From the NCBI RefSeq assembly GCF_023283925.1, contig NZ_JAKIKX010000008.1, positions 124,001 through 188,000 of the forward strand: a DNA stretch of 64,000 nt, read 5' to 3'. A program made the position numbers and the translations under genes. Shown piece by piece: positions 45,888 to 55,644 of the stretch. Each line of letters begins with the position of its first letter. The stretch's first letter is position 1. Source of the DNA: Shewanella marisflavi (GTDB lineage: Bacteria > Pseudomonadota > Gammaproteobacteria > Enterobacterales > Shewanellaceae). Under the pieces are notes generated by a model. It saw only the letters and a program-made list of their open reading frames with translations. It did no database searches and was not told where the DNA came from.

Positions 45888-46053
45888 TATCTTTAATCTT
45901 GGTAGAGCCTTATTTGTCTTGGTGAGGGGAGAGGGTAAGGCGCCCATGAGCCAGTATCTGGGGCGGCGCGTGCTCTTCTCTGTGCTGGTGGTACTTATAC
46001 TCTTGATTGCACTGGGGCTCGGCATTATCGCACCTAACCCCAGACCCTATTAG
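45835..46053 (+). CDS. DUF2909 twin-helix membrane protein, antisense within the cox operon
   Basis: 72 residues from the ATG at 45835 (GGGAGCCTTG upstream). Two transmembrane helices (about 5-27 and 45-65) separated by RGEGKAPMSQYLGRR, as in DUF2909. It is on the plus strand between coxC and surf1, both minus strand. DUF2909 genes commonly lie in this position in cox operons, so it is probably a cytochrome-oxidase-linked protein of unknown function. Confidence 0.75.
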   Translation: MSEILLFKIVLVLLLVFIIFNLGRALFVLVRGEGKAPMSQYLGRRVLFSVLVVLILLIALGLGIIAPNPRPY

Positions 46054-46068
46054 CCTGTCGATTTGTCG

Positions 46069-46944
46069 CTAAAGCACATAGACGAACACGAATAGGCAGA
46101 GCCAGACCACATCCACAAAGTGCCAATACCAACTACCTGCCTGAAAGGCGAAATGCTTCTCCGGTGTAAAATGACCTTTTAGAACTCGTAAAAACAGCAC
46201 GAACAGGAAGACAGTACCTAGGGTCACGTGCATGCCATGAAACCCTGTGAGCAAGAAGAAGGTGTTGCCATAGATGCCTGAGGTGAGGGTGAGTCCCATC
46301 TCTTGGTAGGCGTGGGCATACTCTTTCGCCTGCAGGTAGAGAAAGACCAGGCCTAATAGTATGGTGATGCCGAGCCAAAGCGTCAGCGCCGTGCGCTTGC
46401 TCTTTTCTAAGCTTACGTGGGCAAAATGCAGGGTGACTGATGAGGTCAGCAGTATGATGGTGTTGTATAGGGGGAGGCCTGTCCAGCCCATGGCCTCCGT
46501 CTTAGTGCCATCTGGCGTGGTGACCAAGGGCCATACCGCCTGAAAGGTTGGCCAGAGCACCTCGTGGGTCATAGCGTTATTAGAGGCGCCGCCCAGCCAA
46601 GGCACGGAAATAGTGCGGGCGTAGAGCAGGGCCCCAAAGAAAGCGGCAAAGAACATCACCTCAGAAAAGATAAACCAGCTCATGCCTTGGCGAAAGGAGC
46701 GGTCCATCTGTTTAGAGTAGAGCCCGGACATGGACTCATTGATCACGGTTCTGAACCAACCAAATATCATATAGAGGATAACGGCAATGCCTGCGGTGAG
46801 AATGTAGCCGCCACTGGTTTTATCCGTTTGTAACTGTTGTATATAGCTGCCTGCGCCGAAGGCGATCAGGAAGAGACCAATGGCGCCAATAATGGGCCAG
46901 GCGCTCTGGGCGGGGACATAATAATGTTCATGTTTGCTTGTCAT
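46069..46944 (-). CDS. coxC: Cytochrome c oxidase subunit III
   Basis: 291 residues, seven transmembrane helices of the COX3 family: QGMSWFIFSEVMFFAAFFGA with the conserved Glu, GFHGMHVTLGTVFLF and WYWHFVDVVWLCLFVFVYVL at the C-terminus. Subunit III stabilises the proton-pumping core. Its start codon overlaps the ctaG stop (ATGA). Confidence 0.94.
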   Translation of the reverse strand: MTSKHEHYYVPAQSAWPIIGAIGLFLIAFGAGSYIQQLQTDKTSGGYILTAGIAVILYMIFGWFRTVINESMSGLYSKQMDRSFRQGMSWFIFSEVMFFAAFFGALLYARTISVPWLGGASNNAMTHEVLWPTFQAVWPLVTTPDGTKTEAMGWTGLPLYNTIILLTSSVTLHFAHVSLEKSKRTALTLWLGITILLGLVFLYLQAKEYAHAYQEMGLTLTSGIYGNTFFLLTGFHGMHVTLGTVFLFVLFLRVLKGHFTPEKHFAFQAGSWYWHFVDVVWLCLFVFVYVL

Positions 46945-47510
46945 TTCACAGCTCCTTGCTCAACAGCACCCACGTACCCCTTGTCGGTGATGTTGTATAG
47001 CGTATAAGAGAGAGTCAGTGTCGATATCTGCTCTGGTAGCTCGGTATCGACATAGAAGATCAAAGGTAATTGTGCATCGGCATTAGCATCGAGTAACTGC
47101 TGGTTGAAGCAGAAACATTCTGTCTTGTGGAAGTAAGCGGCGCCCTGTCCTGGAGAAACGGAGGGGATAGCTTGTCCGACAATCTGCAGCGTCGAGAGGT
47201 TCTTGGCATTAAACTGGGTGCGAATGACTTCACCGGGATGCACCTGCATACGTTTCATCTCAGGAGCAAAGACCCAGGGCATATCTTTCTGGGTCTGAGC
47301 CATAAATTCGACCGTTACCGTGCGACTGGTATCTATGGTCATTGGTTTATACTCGGCGGGCGTCGACTGCGTTTTGCCATTGATGCCTAATTTTTCGCAC
47401 AGCACATCGTAAAGAGGCACTAAGGCGAACCCAAAGCCAAACATGCCCACGCAACCAAGCAGTAGCAGGCCGATCAGTTTACGGTTGGAGTGCGCCTTAG
47501 TGTCTGACAT
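46941..47510 (-). CDS. ctaG: Cytochrome c oxidase copper assembly protein CtaG/Cox11
   Basis: 189 residues. One N-terminal anchor helix (12-35), periplasmic beta domain with the copper-binding CFCFNQQ segment (about residues 129-136) and FVDTELPEQISTLTLSYTLY-type end. Cox11 inserts copper into the CuB centre of subunit I. It starts one base after the coxA stop. Confidence 0.92.
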   Translation of the reverse strand: MSDTKAHSNRKLIGLLLLGCVGMFGFGFALVPLYDVLCEKLGINGKTQSTPAEYKPMTIDTSRTVTVEFMAQTQKDMPWVFAPEMKRMQVHPGEVIRTQFNAKNLSTLQIVGQAIPSVSPGQGAAYFHKTECFCFNQQLLDANADAQLPLIFYVDTELPEQISTLTLSYTLYNITDKGYVGAVEQGAVK

Positions 47511-47511
47511 G

Positions 47512-49122
<1,611 letters not shown>

Positions 49123-49131
49123 AATGCCTCC

Positions 49132-50658
49132 CTATTGACCGTGTTGGTTAACGTCTGTTGCCTGAACCGCATCGCCCGTATTGTTTCCCCAGGCGTTACG
49201 CTCATAGGTGATCACGGCTGCTAGTTCTTGCGGGGTTAATAGGGGGCCAAATGCCTGCATGGCAGTTCCTGGCTTCCCTTTTATCACCATCTCTAGGTGC
49301 TCACTTTTAGGCCCCGTGGCAATGGCGCTACCTTTCATAGCAGGGAAGGCGCCGGGCAATCCCATTCCGTTAGCCTGATGGCAGGCTGCACAATGGGACA
49401 GATACACTTGCTCCCCCTTGGTCATCAGTTCGTCCATGGTTAAATCATCTAACACTGCAGATTTAGGTTCTTCTGTGGCCATCTCGGGCGCCACTTGATC
49501 GGCGCTGGCCGCTGGTGTTGTCGCTTCACTGCCGGACGGCGTGCTTACATTGCTGACATCGGCGGCTTGAACCGTGTCGCCTGAATCATTACCCCAAGCA
49601 TTACGCTCGAAGGTGACGACAGCGGCAATATCGGTAGCGGTCAGCTGCTGCGCAAACGCCTGCATCGCTGTGCCTGTTCTGCCATTTAAGACCACATCGA
49701 TATGCTCGGCAACTGGGCCTTTAATAGCTGGGCTGCCAATCAGCGACGGGAAGACTCCTGGCAAGCCGGCTCCATTTGGCTGGTGGCAGGCTGCACATTG
49801 CGCCATATAGACCTGTTCACCTCGGCTCATGAGTTCTTCTTTCGACAGTGTTTTAGACAGGGCTGCCTGAGCTTCGGCCGCAGCGGCGTTGGCCAGGGCT
49901 TTTTGATCGACCACCCATTTATCGAAGTCGGCTTCGGAAAGAACCTGTACCACGATAGGCATAAATCCATGGTCTTTTCCGCATAGTTCGGCGCATTGGC
50001 CACGATAGATGCCGGGTTTGTCGATGCGGGTCCAGGCCTCGTTGATAAAGCCGGGGTTGGCATCTTTTTTCACCGCAAAGGCGGGGACCCACCAAGAATG
50101 AATTACATCCTCTGAAGTCATCAAGAAACGAACTTTACGGTTAACCGGGAGGACTAAAGGTTTGTCGACTTCGAGAAGGTAGTGCTCGCCTTTGGCTTCT
50201 TTGCCCTCTATTTGGTCTCTTGGCGTCGACAATAGGCTGAAATAGGCAATGTCATGATCAAAGTAGCTGTAATGCCACTTCCATTGTGAGCCAGTAACCT
50301 TAATGGTGAGGTCCGCATTACTGGGGTCTTCCATGGCGATAAGTGTCTTGGTTGCCGGGATGGCCATCACGATTAAGATCACGAAAGGGACAATGGTCCA
50401 GGCGATCTCAACCTTGGTGCTCTCATGAAAGTTTGCCGCAACGGCACCCTTTGAGCGTCTGTGGTTGATGATGGAATAGATCATCACCCCAAAGACGACC
50501 AGGCCTATGGCACAGCAGATATAGAGAATCGTCATATGCAGGCTAAACACCTGATTACTGATCTCTGTGACCCCTGATGTCATGTTAAGGGGCATATCGG
50601 CTGCGAGTATGGTGGGCGTAATTAGCAACGCCAGCAAACAACACAACACTTGCTTCAC
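49132..50658 (-). CDS. coxB: Cytochrome c oxidase subunit II with two fused cytochrome c domains
   Basis: 508 residues with GTG start (GAGGAGAAG upstream). Signal peptide at 1-19 and two transmembrane helices (about 41-63 and 86-107). CuA domain: His187, Cys222, Cys226, His230, Met233 (YRGQCAELCGKDHGFMP). Then two c-type haem domains, CAACH at 288-292 and again at 423-427, each beginning with MxxGEQVYxxxCAACHQxNG and ending ERNAWGN then GDxVQAxDV. The near-repeat shows a recent tandem duplication. Extra haems may extend the electron entry path to CuA. Confidence 0.93.
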   Translation of the reverse strand: MKQVLCCLLALLITPTILAADMPLNMTSGVTEISNQVFSLHMTILYICCAIGLVVFGVMIYSIINHRRSKGAVAANFHESTKVEIAWTIVPFVILIVMAIPATKTLIAMEDPSNADLTIKVTGSQWKWHYSYFDHDIAYFSLLSTPRDQIEGKEAKGEHYLLEVDKPLVLPVNRKVRFLMTSEDVIHSWWVPAFAVKKDANPGFINEAWTRIDKPGIYRGQCAELCGKDHGFMPIVVQVLSEADFDKWVVDQKALANAAAAEAQAALSKTLSKEELMSRGEQVYMAQCAACHQPNGAGLPGVFPSLIGSPAIKGPVAEHIDVVLNGRTGTAMQAFAQQLTATDIAAVVTFERNAWGNDSGDTVQAADVSNVSTPSGSEATTPAASADQVAPEMATEEPKSAVLDDLTMDELMTKGEQVYLSHCAACHQANGMGLPGAFPAMKGSAIATGPKSEHLEMVIKGKPGTAMQAFGPLLTPQELAAVITYERNAWGNNTGDAVQATDVNQHGQ

Positions 50659-50958
50659 TAGACTTCTCCTCTGTCAATTGCGAAGGCAACTACAAAGAAG
50701 AGCCACACAGTATGTCTCGGCTCTATGCAAACTCTTCAGTTCCCAAAAAAGCAACGATGACTTCAAAGTGCGTCGGTGGTGAATCTTTTGTTTTGCTGGT
50801 GGTAACCACGCTTGCACTTACGGCTGAATATATCAGACGAATTTCAGCTCTTAGGGCGATGTGGTGCAGATTTATTCGCCGCTCAAGCCGACAACCAAAT
50901 TGTTCGACATAACAAATAATCGTTGATATCTACTACTAACTTAATGGCTGTTTAAATA

Positions 50959-50972
50959 TTGATCAAGATCAC
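50959..50972. promoter_or_regulatory. FNR/EtrA-like binding site candidate
   Basis: TTGATCAAGATCAC matches nine of ten informative positions of TTGATnnnnATCAA. It is about 300 bases upstream of coxB, farther than typical promoter sites, so the target is uncertain. Confidence 0.3.
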
Positions 50973-51007
50973 TTTTATTTTATTTTGCTAAATAAAACAG
51001 ATACAAA

Positions 51008-51027
51008 AACGCCCCTTTCGGGGCGTT
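51008..51027 (-). terminator. Terminator of the lexA-sulA operon
   Basis: AACGCCCC and GGGGCGTT form a perfect 8-bp stem with a 4-base loop; on the minus strand it is followed by TTTG, 27 bases after the sulA stop. Confidence 0.8.
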
Positions 51028-51053
51028 AGTATGGAAAGAATTGGCAAGGATGA

Positions 51054-51563
51054 TCAGTGAAGAGAGGTAAACTGATTGGCGGCCTTGGTACCAAGATCCT
51101 CTTGGATAAAAGGGTTGGCAGGTAAGTGACTGTTCGCATCTTCGATAACCACCCCTAAGGCGCGGGTGTTTTTCGCGACGATCTGCAAGCGGCGATTGTC
51201 CCGTGCATCCAATGATTGTGTCCAGCTGATCACGGCACTGGATGTACCACTTGTGAGAGCCTTTTCCATAGCCCAAAGTGCTTCAACTTCATCTTTGGTG
51301 TGTACCAGCAAGATGCGATCCATCCGCACGCCGCCGTCGGCTAGCATCTGCTTATAGCCAATATTGGGTGGGCTGATCAGCACGACCCACTGCCCTTGCT
51401 GGCTGAGTCTCGCCAGTTCAGGTGTAAGACTCTGTAACTCTTGCTTGCCCTGAGTCGAACTGGAAACCGTTGAAATAGTGTTCTTGCTGCCGCTTTTAAG
51501 CGAACTGTCGAGATCGATCCAAAGCCCCGGATGACGAGGTGCCATGCCCATGAGATTATTCAT
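51054..51563 (-). CDS. sulA: SOS cell-division inhibitor SulA
   Basis: 169 residues. The SulA core is visible: [59 protein letters not shown]. SulA binds FtsZ and blocks division during DNA damage. It overlaps the lexA stop by 4 bases, so it is co-transcribed and co-repressed by LexA. Confidence 0.88.
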   Translation of the reverse strand: MNNLMGMAPRHPGLWIDLDSSLKSGSKNTISTVSSSTQGKQELQSLTPELARLSQQGQWVVLISPPNIGYKQMLADGGVRMDRILLVHTKDEVEALWAMEKALTSGTSSAVISWTQSLDARDNRRLQIVAKNTRALGVVIEDANSHLPANPFIQEDLGTKAANQFTSLH

Positions 51564-52177
51564 TGCCAGTCTCCATTACGAATCACGCCGACGGCTAAAC
51601 CTTCTATGCTCAGGCTCTGAGTCGTCAGGTCAACAACGATAGGTGAGTATTCTTCATTTTCTGCATGTAGATAAACTGTGCTGCCACGCTTCTCGAAGCG
51701 CTTGACCGTCACATCATCCTCTACGCGAGCAACGACTATCTGTCCGTTTCTTGCTTGTTCGACCTTATGTACCGCTAGCAGGTCGCCCTCAAGGATGCCG
51801 ATATCTTTCATACTGTCGCCCCTTACACGCAACAGAAAGTCTGCACTTGGGCGAAACATGCTCGGGTCAACCTGGTAGTGCTGTTCAACATGTTCCTGTG
51901 CCAGAATCGGCTCACCGGCTGCTACCTGGCCAATCAGAGGTAAACCGAGATCTTCAGGTTCTTCCTCTTGAGTCAGCTTAATGCCGCGAGAGGTGCCCGG
52001 CATGATCTCGATGCAACCTTTTTTGGCCAGTGCCTTAAGGTGCTCTTCGGCGGCATTCGCGCTCTTAAAGCCTAATCGGCGCGCAATTTCGGCACGGGTT
52101 GGTGGCATGCCCGTGTCTGCAATATTGCGTTTTATTAGCTCTAAAATCTCGGCTTGTCTTGGTGTTAAGGGTCTCAT
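51560..52177 (-). CDS. lexA: LexA repressor
   Basis: 205 residues. N-terminal winged helix (1-70: [34 protein letters not shown]). Self-cleavage site Ala87-Gly88 (QVAAGEP), catalytic Ser122 (GDSMKDIGI) and Lys159 (VTVKRFE). It represses SOS genes until RecA triggers cleavage. Two LexA boxes lie just upstream, so it is autoregulated. Confidence 0.95.
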   Translation of the reverse strand: MRPLTPRQAEILELIKRNIADTGMPPTRAEIARRLGFKSANAAEEHLKALAKKGCIEIMPGTSRGIKLTQEEEPEDLGLPLIGQVAAGEPILAQEHVEQHYQVDPSMFRPSADFLLRVRGDSMKDIGILEGDLLAVHKVEQARNGQIVVARVEDDVTVKRFEKRGSTVYLHAENEEYSPIVVDLTTQSLSIEGLAVGVIRNGDWQ

Positions 52178-52185
52178 GATTAATC

Positions 52186-52220
52186 CTGTCTTTCCATACA
52201 GTACCTGTCAGTATATACAG
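52186..52220 (-). promoter_or_regulatory. Two LexA (SOS) boxes upstream of lexA
   Basis: CTGTCTTTCCATACAG (52186-52201) and CTGTCAGTATATACAG (52205-52220) both match CTGT-N8-ACAG exactly, 19 bases apart centre to centre. The first lies 9 bases from the lexA ATG. They are in the classical position for LexA autorepression of lexA-sulA. Confidence 0.9.
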
Positions 52221-52297
52221 TATTTTATACAGTGCAAGTATTAACCAGTTTTTCTATCAATCAGCTCAAATGGTTAGCGAGTTAACCCCACGAATAT

Positions 52298-52972
52298 TTA
52301 GCTAGTAATCGTTTTCTCAAGGGAGATCAACAGCTGATGATAATCATCGATGGCGGGAAAATCGGTAAAGGTTTTGTGTGGCTTTTGGCTGTCGGGATTC
52401 TTGATGCCGAGTTGATAGCCAACTCCTGCGGTTCTGGCAGCCTGCAAGATGGGTTCGCTATCGTCGATAAACAGGCAACGGCTTGGATCTAGGGAGAAGC
52501 GCTCAAATAGGCTAAGCCAAAACTGGGGATGCTCTTTGGGGTAACCAGTGTGGTGGCTTGAGAGCATATGATCTAACCCGGAAGCCAGCTCGGTATGTTT
52601 GAGCTTTAATGACAAGCTTTGTGGGTGTGCGTTGGTGACTAAGATACGCTGCTTGTTGTGCCTGGCAAGTGCCGAGAGAAAGGGCATGCTGTCTTGGCGC
52701 AGTTGGATTCTGTCTACCAGAGTGTGGTGCAGGGCAAGAATATCTAGGCCAAGCTCTTGCTGCCAATATTCCAGACAATACCATTCTAAGGTGCCAAATA
52801 CCTTGGCATAGGCGGTTTCGACCAGTTGCTGCGCCTCAGATAAGGGGATCTGTTTCTCTTGGCACAAGGCTTGAGGAACCAGGCTGAGCCAGAAGTGATT
52901 ATCGAAATGCAGATCCAGCAGGGTGCCATCCATATCGAGCAGCACAGTATCTATCTTATTCCAGGGAAACAT
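52298..52972 (-). CDS. yrfG: HAD-family nucleotidase, YrfG-like
   Basis: 224 residues from the ATG at 52972; a longer frame to 53080 overlaps the divergent nudE. HAD motif I is VLLDMDGTLLDLHFDN, motif II ILVTNAHPQ, and motif IV CLFIDDSEPIL. Length and the WYCLEYWQQELGLDI segment match E. coli YrfG, a GMP/IMP 5'-nucleotidase. The divergent nudE start is about 100 bases away, as in E. coli. Confidence 0.85.
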   Translation of the reverse strand: MFPWNKIDTVLLDMDGTLLDLHFDNHFWLSLVPQALCQEKQIPLSEAQQLVETAYAKVFGTLEWYCLEYWQQELGLDILALHHTLVDRIQLRQDSMPFLSALARHNKQRILVTNAHPQSLSLKLKHTELASGLDHMLSSHHTGYPKEHPQFWLSLFERFSLDPSRCLFIDDSEPILQAARTAGVGYQLGIKNPDSQKPHKTFTDFPAIDDYHQLLISLEKTITS

Positions 52973-53069
52973 AAAGGTGTGAAAAAAATTCCTTGGTGAG
53001 AGTTGTGGATTAGGCACATCATAGTAAGATTGAGTGGTTAAGCAAACGCCATTTTTATCAGGAAGTTTC

Positions 53070-53615
53070 ATGCCGGACAAAAAGCCGCAGATCCTACATG
53101 CCGAAGTTGTTGCACAAAGCCGTCTATTTCAGATTGAGCTGGTGCATTTAAAATTTTCGAATCAGGTTGAGCGCCAGTATGAGCGCATGAAAGGCAATGC
53201 CCGTGGCGCCGTCATGGTGGTGCCTGTGCATGGTAAAGACCTCCTTTTAGGGCGCGAGTACGCGGCGGGAACCCATAGCTATGAGCTTGGCTTCCCTAAG
53301 GGCTTGGTTGATCCAGGTGAGAGTCACGCCGAGGCGGCCAATCGAGAGCTGCAAGAAGAGATAGGCTTTGGCGCTCATAAGTTGACCCATCTGATGGAGC
53401 TAAGTCTGGCGCCAGGCTATTTTGCCAGCAAGATGCAGATCTTCGTAGCCGAAGATCTGTATGAGAGTCGACTGCAAGGTGATGAGCCAGAACCGATAGA
53501 AGTGGTGCGTTGGCCCTTGAGTCAGTGGTCTGAGCTGTTATTAGAAGACGACTTTTCCGAGTCTAGAAGCGTTAGCGCCTTGTTTTTGGCGCAGAAACAT
53601 CTAAAACTAAAGTAG
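53070..53615 (+). CDS. nudE: ADP-compound hydrolase NudE
   Basis: 181 residues from the ATG at 53070 (AGGAAG upstream). The Nudix box is GLVDPGESHAEAANRELQEE and then IGF (GX5EX7REUXEEXGU). It hydrolyses ADP-ribose, NADH and Ap3A-type compounds. cysQ follows 51 bases downstream, the same order as in many gammaproteobacteria. Confidence 0.92.
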   Translation: MPDKKPQILHAEVVAQSRLFQIELVHLKFSNQVERQYERMKGNARGAVMVVPVHGKDLLLGREYAAGTHSYELGFPKGLVDPGESHAEAANRELQEEIGFGAHKLTHLMELSLAPGYFASKMQIFVAEDLYESRLQGDEPEPIEVVRWPLSQWSELLLEDDFSESRSVSALFLAQKHLKLK

Positions 53616-53666
53616 TTAATCTAAACGATAAATAGGCATTGCCAGATGTAGGCTGTTGGAGTTGTG

Positions 53667-54479
53667 ATGAAGCCAGAAGAGTATATTGAGCAGGCGATAA
53701 GTATTGCCATCGAGGCGGGAGAGGCGATTAAGACTATCTACCTCGAGGGGAGCTTCGAGCGAGAAGTAAAGTCTGACAATACCCCTGTGACCTCTGCCGA
53801 TATCGCGGCTCATAAGATCATCTCTTCACAGCTTGAGCGCCTAACGCCTGATATCCCCGTTTTATCCGAAGAAGATGCTGATATTCCTTTCTCTGAGCGC
53901 GCCGACTGGCAACGCTACTGGTTGGTCGATCCCTTGGATGGTACCGGTGAATTTATTGCCGGCAGCGGCGACTTCTCGGTGATCATCGCCCTGGTTGAGC
54001 ATAATCGCCCTATCATGGGGATCGTCTATGTGCCCATGACGGACGTGGTCTATTATGCGGTGGCGGGCCTGGGTGCCTACAAACGTAGCAGTAAGGGTGA
54101 GGTACGTATCGCCAGTAAACAGCTCACCACTGACGATGAACCCTGTCTGCGCTTGGCGGTGAGTCGCCGTCAAGATCCTCATTCAGTGCTGAAGTTATTC
54201 CATCATCCTAAACACTGCGAACTCGTGGTTTTGGGGGGCGCAGCACTAAAGAGCTGCCTGGTGGCAGAAGGGCGAGCCGACTGTTATGTGCGCATCGGCC
54301 CCACCGGCGAGTGGGATACCGGCGCGGCGCAGATCATCATTGAAGAGGCCGGCGGCCAGGTGATGGATCTTGAATTGCAGCCCCTAAGTTATAACGAGCG
54401 TGAGTCGTTAGAGAATCCCAATTTTATCGTTGTGGGCTCAACCCACCTGCCTTGGGATAAACTGTTAACCAGTGAATAA
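53667..54479 (+). CDS. cysQ: 3'(2'),5'-bisphosphate nucleotidase CysQ
   Basis: 270 residues from the ATG at 53667 (GGAG upstream). Lithium-sensitive phosphatase motifs: LSEEDADIPF, VDPLDGTGEFIAGSGDF and GEWDTGAAQIIIEEAGGQV. It hydrolyses PAP, the by-product of sulfate assimilation. The next gene overlaps its end by 8 bases. Confidence 0.92.
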   Translation: MKPEEYIEQAISIAIEAGEAIKTIYLEGSFEREVKSDNTPVTSADIAAHKIISSQLERLTPDIPVLSEEDADIPFSERADWQRYWLVDPLDGTGEFIAGSGDFSVIIALVEHNRPIMGIVYVPMTDVVYYAVAGLGAYKRSSKGEVRIASKQLTTDDEPCLRLAVSRRQDPHSVLKLFHHPKHCELVVLGGAALKSCLVAEGRADCYVRIGPTGEWDTGAAQIIIEEAGGQVMDLELQPLSYNERESLENPNFIVVGSTHLPWDKLLTSE

Positions 54480-54927
54480 TCCCGAATCTATTGTTATTCA
54501 AGCAGCCGCTAAGTCGCAGTTGTTGCCACTTTATCGTTTGGAGCAGCAGCTGTTTGGCGAGCATGCCTACCCCGATTTTTTCTTTCGTCAGAGTTATGAT
54601 TGCTGGCCCAGTGGTCTGCGTGTTGCCTGTGATGCACAGGGCTGTGTGCTGGGCTATATCCTGCTGGCCAGAAGTGAACAGCCTGCTTGCGCCTGGATCC
54701 TTTCGGTGGCCGTCGATAGTGCCGCTCAGGGCAAAGGAATAGGCAAGCGGTTGATTGTCGAGACGCTAGCGTCGCTGCCCGCCGAAGTCAGGCAAGTTAA
54801 ATTGACTGTCTCGCCCGACAATCCAGCCCGCCATCTCTACGCCAGATTGGGGTTTATTGAGCAGGGTTTAGAAGTCGACTATTTCGGTCCCCATGAAGAT
54901 CGCATCCTGATGATCCTCGATCGTTAA
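54472..54927 (+). CDS. RimI-like GNAT acetyltransferase
   Basis: 151 residues with a GTG start inside the cysQ end. The GNAT core includes VAVDSAAQGKGIGKRLIVE and VSPDNPARHLYARLGFIEQG, as in RimI-type N-acetyltransferases. The acceptor is not known. Coupled to cysQ by overlap. Confidence 0.75.
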   Translation: MNNPESIVIQAAAKSQLLPLYRLEQQLFGEHAYPDFFFRQSYDCWPSGLRVACDAQGCVLGYILLARSEQPACAWILSVAVDSAAQGKGIGKRLIVETLASLPAEVRQVKLTVSPDNPARHLYARLGFIEQGLEVDYFGPHEDRILMILDR

Positions 54928-55032
54928 AACTTCCCTTTTAAACATAGAGCTAAAAAACAAACTTATTATGAACATTGTTTTTTATTTTGTTTGCTGCTAA
55001 CTTAACCCAAAAGCCAAAAAGGATGGGATGAG

Positions 55033-55644
55033 ATGGCTAGGCGCAAAGAACATACTCATGAAGAGATTAAGGTAATGGCCATCGCGGCTGTGTTGGCGCA
55101 TCTTAAGGATGAATCGCTCGATTCCCTCAGTTTACGCAAAGTGGCGGCGGTTATTGGCTATGTGCCTAGCACGCTGGTAAATCTCTTTGGCAGTTATCAG
55201 GGATTGTTGCTGGCGGTCGCCGAGCAGACCCTGAGTGAGCTATTTGAGCGATTGGCAGGTCAAGCGCAAACGCCAGAGTTCGGTGGATTAACGGCTATGG
55301 CAGCCGCCTATCAGGAATTTGCCTTTGAACAGCCAAGAGCCTTTCAATTGATCTTTGAACTTAAGGCCACCAAAGAGCAGGGGATAAGCGAGCGTCATGC
55401 CAGGCTAATTGAGCAGTTGTTTGCCTTGGTCGAGTCGCGTCTGGCGAGTTTGTTACCGGAACTACCTCAGCAGCAATGTCTGCTGGCAAGTCGCGCTGTG
55501 TGGGCTGGGGTGCATGGTTTGGTGAGTCTGGATCTGGATGACAAGCTTTTTGCGCCAGGGGTTAGCCTTACCCAAGCCATCCAGCATCATTTAGAGGTTC
55601 AACTTAAAGGATTGGGTTATCACAAGGAGACGTTATGCTGCTAA
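55033..55644 (+). CDS. TetR-family transcriptional regulator
   Basis: 203 residues. The N-terminal helix-turn-helix (8-55) reads IAAVLAHLKDESLDSLSLRK, then VAAVIGYVPSTLVNLFGSYQ; the rest is an all-helical ligand domain (AVWAGVHGLVSLDLDDK). Its end overlaps the next gene by 10 bases, so it probably regulates itself and the fused transporter-acyltransferase. The upstream DNA has an AT-rich CAAAC-GTTTG segment that could be its operator (weak). Confidence 0.8.
   Translation: MARRKEHTHEEIKVMAIAAVLAHLKDESLDSLSLRKVAAVIGYVPSTLVNLFGSYQGLLLAVAEQTLSELFERLAGQAQTPEFGGLTAMAAAYQEFAFEQPRAFQLIFELKATKEQGISERHARLIEQLFALVESRLASLLPELPQQQCLLASRAVWAGVHGLVSLDLDDKLFAPGVSLTQAIQHHLEVQLKGLGYHKETLCC

Larger units (their letters stand above)
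50659..51053. other. 395-base intergenic region, cox promoter region and sulA terminator
   Basis: No convincing gene. It should contain the promoter of the minus-strand cox operon. Features seen: a TTGATCAAGATCAC motif (50959-50972), close to the FNR/EtrA consensus TTGATnnnnATCAA, and the hairpin terminator of sulA (51008-51027). Confidence 0.5.

Noticed and set aside
45888..46025. Longer N-terminus of SURF1 up to 46025
   Set aside because: The extension is Ser/Pro/Thr-rich, not SURF1-like, and overlaps the DUF2909 coding sequence.
50712..50912. 66-codon frame divergent from coxB
   Set aside because: Weak ribosome binding, no motif, and it covers the expected cox promoter region.
54958..55000. 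TetR operator upstream of 55033
   Set aside because: The CAAAC-GTTTG arms are short and far apart in AT-rich DNA, so they were not listed as a site.
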